Of a DNA stretch of 64,000 nt, positions 60,226-64,000 are shown one piece after another; the first letter of the stretch is position 1; every line of letters starts with the position of its first letter. The stretch covers positions 5,149,501-5,213,500 of the forward strand of contig NZ_FNKU01000001.1 of NCBI RefSeq assembly GCF_900100365.1. The letters run 5' to 3'. Below the pieces are notes generated by a model. It worked only from the letters and a program-made list of their open reading frames with translations, did no database searches and was not told the origin of the DNA. The DNA comes from Pseudomonas cannabina (GTDB lineage Bacteria > Pseudomonadota > Gammaproteobacteria > Pseudomonadales > Pseudomonadaceae). The position numbers and the translations under genes were made by a program.

Positions 60226-60486
60226 ATGTCAAAAGGGCATTCGCTACAAGACCCTTACCTGAATACCTTGCGTAAAGAGAAGGTCGGGGTATCGATCTAT
60301 CTGGTCAACGGTATCAAGCTGCAGGGTACGATCGAGTCTTTCGACCAGTTCGTCATTTTGCTGAAGAACACGGTCAGTCAGATGGTCTACAAACACGCTA
60401 TTTCCACCGTCGTACCGGTTCGTCCGATCCGCCTGCCAAGCGCTACCGACGCTGACGGTGCGGACGCCGAGCCAGGTAACGCCTGA
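60226..60486 (+). CDS. hfq: RNA-binding protein Hfq
   Basis: An 86-aa hexameric Sm-like RNA chaperone for small RNA regulation. Sm1 ([24 protein letters not shown]) and Sm2 ([12 protein letters not shown]) are intact. The short C-terminal tail ([15 protein letters not shown]) is typical of Pseudomonas. The ATG at 60226 has a strong AAAGGAG site; an in-frame codon at 60163 is too far upstream. The 93-bp AT-rich leader may hold a separate promoter. Confidence 0.98.
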   Translation: MSKGHSLQDPYLNTLRKEKVGVSIYLVNGIKLQGTIESFDQFVILLKNTVSQMVYKHAISTVVPVRPIRLPSATDADGADAEPGNA

Positions 60487-60498
60487 TAGGAGTCTGCC

Positions 60499-61800
60499 TT
60501 GTTCTTTGAGCGCCACAGTGGTGGTGAACGTGCCATTCTCGTTCATCTGGATGGTCAGGACCCTGAGGCGCGCGAAGATCCGCAGGAGTTTCAGGAGCTG
60601 GCCATTTCGGCCGGTGCCGATACCGTTGCGTTTATCAACGTGCCGCGTCATCGTCCATCGGCCAAATACCTGATTGGCTCTGGCAAGGTCGAGGAGCTTC
60701 GCGACCAGGTCAAAGCCGAACAGGCTGATCTCGTGATATTCAATCACACCCTCACGCCCAGTCAGGAACGTAACCTCGAACGCGTTTTCGAGTGTCGCGT
60801 GCTTGATCGTACCGGCCTTATTCTCGATATTTTCGCCCAGCGGGCGCGTACTCACGAAGGCAAGCTGCAGGTCGAACTGGCCCAGCTTGAGCACATGAGC
60901 ACCCGTCTGGTCCGCGGCTGGACTCACCTTGAGCGTCAGAAAGGGGGTATCGGCCTGCGCGGTCCGGGGGAAACCCAGCTCGAAACCGACCGTCGTCTGC
61001 TGCGGGTGCGCCTGCGTCAGATCAAAGGCCGGCTCGAGAAGGTTCGCAGCCAGCGTGACCAGGCCCGTCGCGGGCGGCGTCGTGCCGATATTCCTTCGGT
61101 GTCGCTGGTGGGTTACACCAACGCCGGCAAATCGACGCTTTTCAACTCGATCACCGATTCGGACGTGTTTGCGGCCGATCAGCTGTTCGCCACACTCGAT
61201 CCGACCCTGCGCCGTCTGCAGCTCGATGACCTCGGTCCTATCGTGCTGGCCGACACCGTGGGCTTCATTCGTCATTTGCCGCACAAGCTGGTTGAAGCTT
61301 TTCGTGCGACGCTTGAAGAGTCGAGCAACTCCGATCTGCTGCTGCACGTCATCGACTCTCACGAGCCGGACCGCATGTCGCAGATCGAGCAGGTCATGGC
61401 CGTGCTTGGCGAGATCGGTGCCGAGGGCTTGCCGATCCTCGAGGTCTATAACAAACTCGATCTGCTGGAAGGGGTAGAGCCCCAGATACAGCGCGATGCC
61501 GATGGCAAGCCGCAACGTGTCTGGCTGTCTGCCCGTGATGGACGAGGACTGGATCTGCTCAAGCAGGCCGTTGCCGAGCTGCTGGGTGATGATCTGTTTG
61601 TCGGCACTCTGCATTTGCCTCAGAATCTTGCCCGGTTGCGTGCCCAGTTTTTCGAACTGGGTGCGGTGCAGAGCGAGACGCATGATGAAGAGGGTGCCAG
61701 CTTGCTCGCGGTGCGAATACCGCGCGTTGAACTCAATCGTCTGGTGAGTCGCGAAGGATTGCAGCCGCTGGAGTTCATCGAGCAACACACTTTGCAATAA
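60499..61800 (+). CDS. hflX: ribosome-associated GTPase HflX
   Basis: A 433-aa GTPase that binds the 50S subunit and can rescue stalled ribosomes. The N-terminal HflX domain has GSGKVEELRDQVKAEQADLVIFNHTLTPSQERNLE. The G domain (about 200-365) has GYTNAGKSTLFN (G1), LADTVGFIRHLPHKLVEAF (G3) and NKLDLL (G4). The start is TTG 60499, with AGGAGT 7 bases upstream, 12 bp after hfq. The next gene, hflK, follows after 96 bp containing a weak hairpin. Confidence 0.96.
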   Translation: MFFERHSGGERAILVHLDGQDPEAREDPQEFQELAISAGADTVAFINVPRHRPSAKYLIGSGKVEELRDQVKAEQADLVIFNHTLTPSQERNLERVFECRVLDRTGLILDIFAQRARTHEGKLQVELAQLEHMSTRLVRGWTHLERQKGGIGLRGPGETQLETDRRLLRVRLRQIKGRLEKVRSQRDQARRGRRRADIPSVSLVGYTNAGKSTLFNSITDSDVFAADQLFATLDPTLRRLQLDDLGPIVLADTVGFIRHLPHKLVEAFRATLEESSNSDLLLHVIDSHEPDRMSQIEQVMAVLGEIGAEGLPILEVYNKLDLLEGVEPQIQRDADGKPQRVWLSARDGRGLDLLKQAVAELLGDDLFVGTLHLPQNLARLRAQFFELGAVQSETHDEEGASLLAVRIPRVELNRLVSREGLQPLEFIEQHTLQ

Positions 61801-61896
61801 AAGCACGGGAAAGCCTTTGTACGGTCTTCCCGGGCATTCTGTAGCATTGGTCGGCGCGCCGCGGGCGCGTCTTTGCTTTATCAGATGGAGAGCGCT

Positions 61897-63087
61897 ATGG
61901 CTTGGAATGAGCCGGGTGGCAACTCGAATAATCAAGATCCCTGGGGTGGCAAACGCCGTGGCGGCGACCGCAAGGGGCCACCTGATCTCGACGAAGCCTT
62001 CCGAAAGCTGCAGGAAAGCCTGAAGGGGCTGTTCGGCGGCGGAAACAAACGCGGCAGTGATGGCGGCGGCAGCGGCAACGGCGGCAGCTCGGGCAAGGGC
62101 GGTGGTCTTGGCCTGCTCGGCATCGGCCTGGTCGTACTCGTCGCTTTCTGGCTTTACAGCGCGATCTATGTCGTTGACGAGCAAGAGCAGGCTGTCGTGC
62201 TGCGTTTCGGTCAGTACCACGAAACCGTGGGGCCGGGCCTCAACATCTATTTCCCGCCGTTCGACAGCAAGTACATGGAAAACGTGACGCGCGAGCGTGC
62301 CTACACCAAGCAGGGCCAGATGCTCACCGAAGACGAGAACATCGTCGAAGTGCCGCTGACCGTGCAGTACAAGATCAGCAACCTGAAAGACTTCGTACTG
62401 AACGTCGATCAGCCTGAGATCAGCCTGCAACACGCGACTGAAAGCGCGCTGCGTCATGTCGTGGGTTCCACGGCAATGGATCAGGTGCTGACCGAAGGGC
62501 GTGAGCTGATGGCGAGCGAAATCAAGGAGCGCCTGCAACGCTTCCTCGACACCTACGGCACCGGCATCACCGTGACCCAGGTGAACGTGCAAAGCGCCGC
62601 GGCGCCGCGTGAAGTTCAGGAAGCCTTCGACGACGTGATCCGCGCCCGTGAAGACGAGCAACGTGCCCGCAACCAAGCTGAAAGTTACGCCAACGGCGTG
62701 ATTCCGGAAGCTCGTGGTCAGGCCCAGCGTATCCTCGAAGATGCCAACGGCTATCGTGATGAAGTGGTGTCGCGTGCCAAGGGTGAGGCTGATCGCTTTA
62801 CCAAACTGGTTGCCGAATATCGCAAGGCACCTGAAGTCACTCGCCAGCGTCTGTATCTGGACACCATGCAGGAAGTCTTCAGCAATACCAGCAAGGTTCT
62901 CGTGACCGGTGACAAAGGGCAGAACAACCTGCTTTACCTCCCGCTCGACAAGATGATCGAGAGCAGCCGCAGCAGTACCACCAATGGCTCCAGTGCTGGC
63001 ACGTCATCTCAGGCCAATACTGATGCAGCCACGCGAGTGACCGATACTCAGCAGCGCGGTGAAGTACGTACCAGGGAGACTCGCTGA
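61897..63087 (+). CDS. hflK: FtsH protease modulator HflK
   Basis: A 396-aa SPFH/stomatin-family protein. The Gly/Arg/Asn-rich N-terminus (MAWNEPGGNSNNQDPWGGKRRGGDRKGP) precedes one membrane helix (LGLLGIGLVVLVAFWLYSAIYVVD). The SPFH domain (about 90-280) and a coiled coil follow. HflK with HflC forms a membrane cage around FtsH. The start at 61897 has GGAG 8 bases upstream; ATGs at 61873 and 61885 in frame are less likely. The stop overlaps the hflC start (TGATG). Confidence 0.96.
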   Translation: MAWNEPGGNSNNQDPWGGKRRGGDRKGPPDLDEAFRKLQESLKGLFGGGNKRGSDGGGSGNGGSSGKGGGLGLLGIGLVVLVAFWLYSAIYVVDEQEQAVVLRFGQYHETVGPGLNIYFPPFDSKYMENVTRERAYTKQGQMLTEDENIVEVPLTVQYKISNLKDFVLNVDQPEISLQHATESALRHVVGSTAMDQVLTEGRELMASEIKERLQRFLDTYGTGITVTQVNVQSAAAPREVQEAFDDVIRAREDEQRARNQAESYANGVIPEARGQAQRILEDANGYRDEVVSRAKGEADRFTKLVAEYRKAPEVTRQRLYLDTMQEVFSNTSKVLVTGDKGQNNLLYLPLDKMIESSRSSTTNGSSAGTSSQANTDAATRVTDTQQRGEVRTRETR

Positions 63088-63956
63088 TGAGTAACAAATC
63101 GCTGATCACCCTCATTGTCGGTGTGGTCCTGGCAGTCATTGCCTGGAACAGCTTCTACATTGTGTCCCAGACAGAACGTGCGGTCCTGCTGCAATTCGGT
63201 CGTGTGGTCCAGGCGGATGTTCAGCCGGGTCTGCATGTGAAGGTTCCTTACGTGAACCAGGTGCGCAAGTTCGACGGACGTTTGTTGACCCTCGATGCGC
63301 CGACCCAGCGTTTTCTGACGCTGGAAAAGAAAGCGGTCATGGTCGATGCCTACGCCAAGTGGCGCGTGAAGGATGCAGAGCGTTTCTATACTGCGACTTC
63401 CGGCCTCAAGCAGATTGCCGACGAGCGCCTGTCGCGTCGTCTGGAGTCTGGTCTGCGTGACCAGTTCGGCAAGCGCACCCTGCACGAAGTTGTGTCGGGT
63501 GAGCGTGATGCACTGATGTCGGACATCACCGGTTCGCTGAACCGCATGGCCGAGAAAGAGCTAGGCATTGAAGTGGTGGATGTCCGGGTCAAGGCCATCG
63601 ACCTGCCGAAGGAAGTGAATCGCAGCGTCTTCGAGCGGATGAGCACCGAGCGTGAACGTGAAGCGCGTGAGCATCGCGCCAAGGGTAACGAACTGGCTGA
63701 AGGCATTCGTGCCGACGCCGATCGTCAGCGCCGTGTGTTGCTGGCAGAAGCCTATCGTGAGTCCGAAGAGGCTCGTGGTGATGGCGATGCACAAGCTGCC
63801 TCGATCTACTCCAAGGCATACGGTCAGGATCAGGAGTTCTATGTGTTCTACCGCAGCCTGCGCGCCTACCGTGAGAGCTTCGCGAACAAGAGCGACGTGA
63901 TGGTGCTTGATCCGAATAGCGAATTCTTCCGCTATATGGAAAAAGCCAAGCCGTAA
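63087..63956 (+). CDS. hflC: FtsH protease modulator HflC
   Basis: A 289-aa SPFH-family partner of HflK. A single N-terminal helix (SLITLIVGVVLAVIAWNSFYIV) is followed by the SPFH domain (ERAVLLQFGRVVQADVQPGLHVKVPYVNQVRKFDGRLLTLDAPTQRFLTLEKKAVMVD). A charged coiled coil comes next, and the C-terminus is VMVLDPNSEFFRYMEKAKP. The protein is complete within the window. It is translationally coupled to hflK by a one-base overlap. Confidence 0.96.
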   Translation: MSNKSLITLIVGVVLAVIAWNSFYIVSQTERAVLLQFGRVVQADVQPGLHVKVPYVNQVRKFDGRLLTLDAPTQRFLTLEKKAVMVDAYAKWRVKDAERFYTATSGLKQIADERLSRRLESGLRDQFGKRTLHEVVSGERDALMSDITGSLNRMAEKELGIEVVDVRVKAIDLPKEVNRSVFERMSTEREREAREHRAKGNELAEGIRADADRQRRVLLAEAYRESEEARGDGDAQAASIYSKAYGQDQEFYVFYRSLRAYRESFANKSDVMVLDPNSEFFRYMEKAKP

Positions 63957-63958
63957 TC

Positions 63959-63998
63959 AATCACCCGCCGGGCGGCAAAACCGTCCGGTGGGGTGATC
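63959..63998 (+). terminator. hairpin after hflC, probable terminator (window edge)
   Basis: A long palindrome, ATCACCCGCCGGGCGG - CAAAA - CCGTCCGGTGGGGTGAT with a few bulges, starts three bases after the hflC stop. The window ends before any T-run could be seen, so termination is likely but unproven. Confidence 0.6.
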
Positions 63999-64000
63999 GC

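Noticed and set aside
60244..62676. An 810-codon antisense frame across hfq, hflX and hflK
   Set aside because: Shadow of three conserved genes; no recognisable domain.

Overview
The window is a chromosomal segment of a Pseudomonas of the P. syringae group. The evidence is the gene order (the hldE/msbA LPS-core genes, waaA, tolC, thiC, nudF-yqiB, cpdA-yqiA-parE, parC, serB, rhdA/psd, motAB, rsgA, orn, queG-nnrE-tsaE-amiB-mutL-miaA-hfq-hflX-hflK-hflC), the high GC with strong third-position bias, and the Pseudomonas-type REP palindromes. The calls come from reading the protein and DNA sequences; no database search was run.

Layout. (1) 1-7.3 kb is an LPS-core block: the start of a minus-strand gene, a KpsS/KpsC-like transferase, the lipid A flippase msbA, a Mig-14 family gene, a membrane PIG-L deacetylase and hldE. 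(2) 7.3-12.0 kb holds a minus-strand set (unknown Nudix-like protein, aldo/keto reductase, FAD oxidoreductase, SMR transporter) divergent from the Kdo transferase waaA. (3) 12.4-19.9 kb has tolC, a TPP riboswitch with thiC, a CytX-like permease, a DUF3298-like lipoprotein, nudF and yqiB.

(4) 19.9-30.8 kb is the accessory region and the main discovery. One giant minus-strand Rhs/Tc-like toxin gene has been split by seven mobile-element insertions: five identical 99-bp MITEs and two tandem 1209-bp IS5-type elements, each with 4-bp target duplications. Removing every element plus one copy of each duplication restores one continuous 7,920-bp frame (2,639 codons plus stop) that contains a single nonsense codon (TAG, codon 1088). 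The encoded protein would have an unrecognised N-terminus of about 570 residues, an RHS shell ending at a DPSG motif, and a variable C-terminus of about 370 residues. That C-terminus carries a hydrophobic region and a putative clan-CD (caspase/C80-like) His-Cys peptidase domain. The gene sits between yqiB and cpdA, which are adjacent in the usual nudF-yqiB-cpdA-yqiA-parE order.

(5) 31.2-39.4 kb has cpdA, yqiA, parE, a phytase-like esterase, a retropepsin-like protease, parC and a PqiC-like lipoprotein. (6) 39.7-52.6 kb has an AhpA/Smp-like membrane protein divergent from serB, a PilZ-like protein, an in-frame rhodanese-phosphatidylserine decarboxylase fusion, an HDOD protein, motAB behind a good FliA (sigma-28) promoter, rsgA, orn and a TRIC-type channel. 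(7) 52.7-64 kb has queG divergent from the tightly packed nnrE-tsaE-amiB-mutL-miaA-hfq-hflX-hflK-hflC superoperon, which ends at a terminator-like hairpin at the window edge.

Apart from the disrupted toxin gene and its elements, the window is core genome: envelope biogenesis (LPS, TolC, amidase, Psd), cofactor metabolism (thiamine, NAD(P)HX repair, queuosine), topoisomerase IV, RNA and tRNA functions, and motility.
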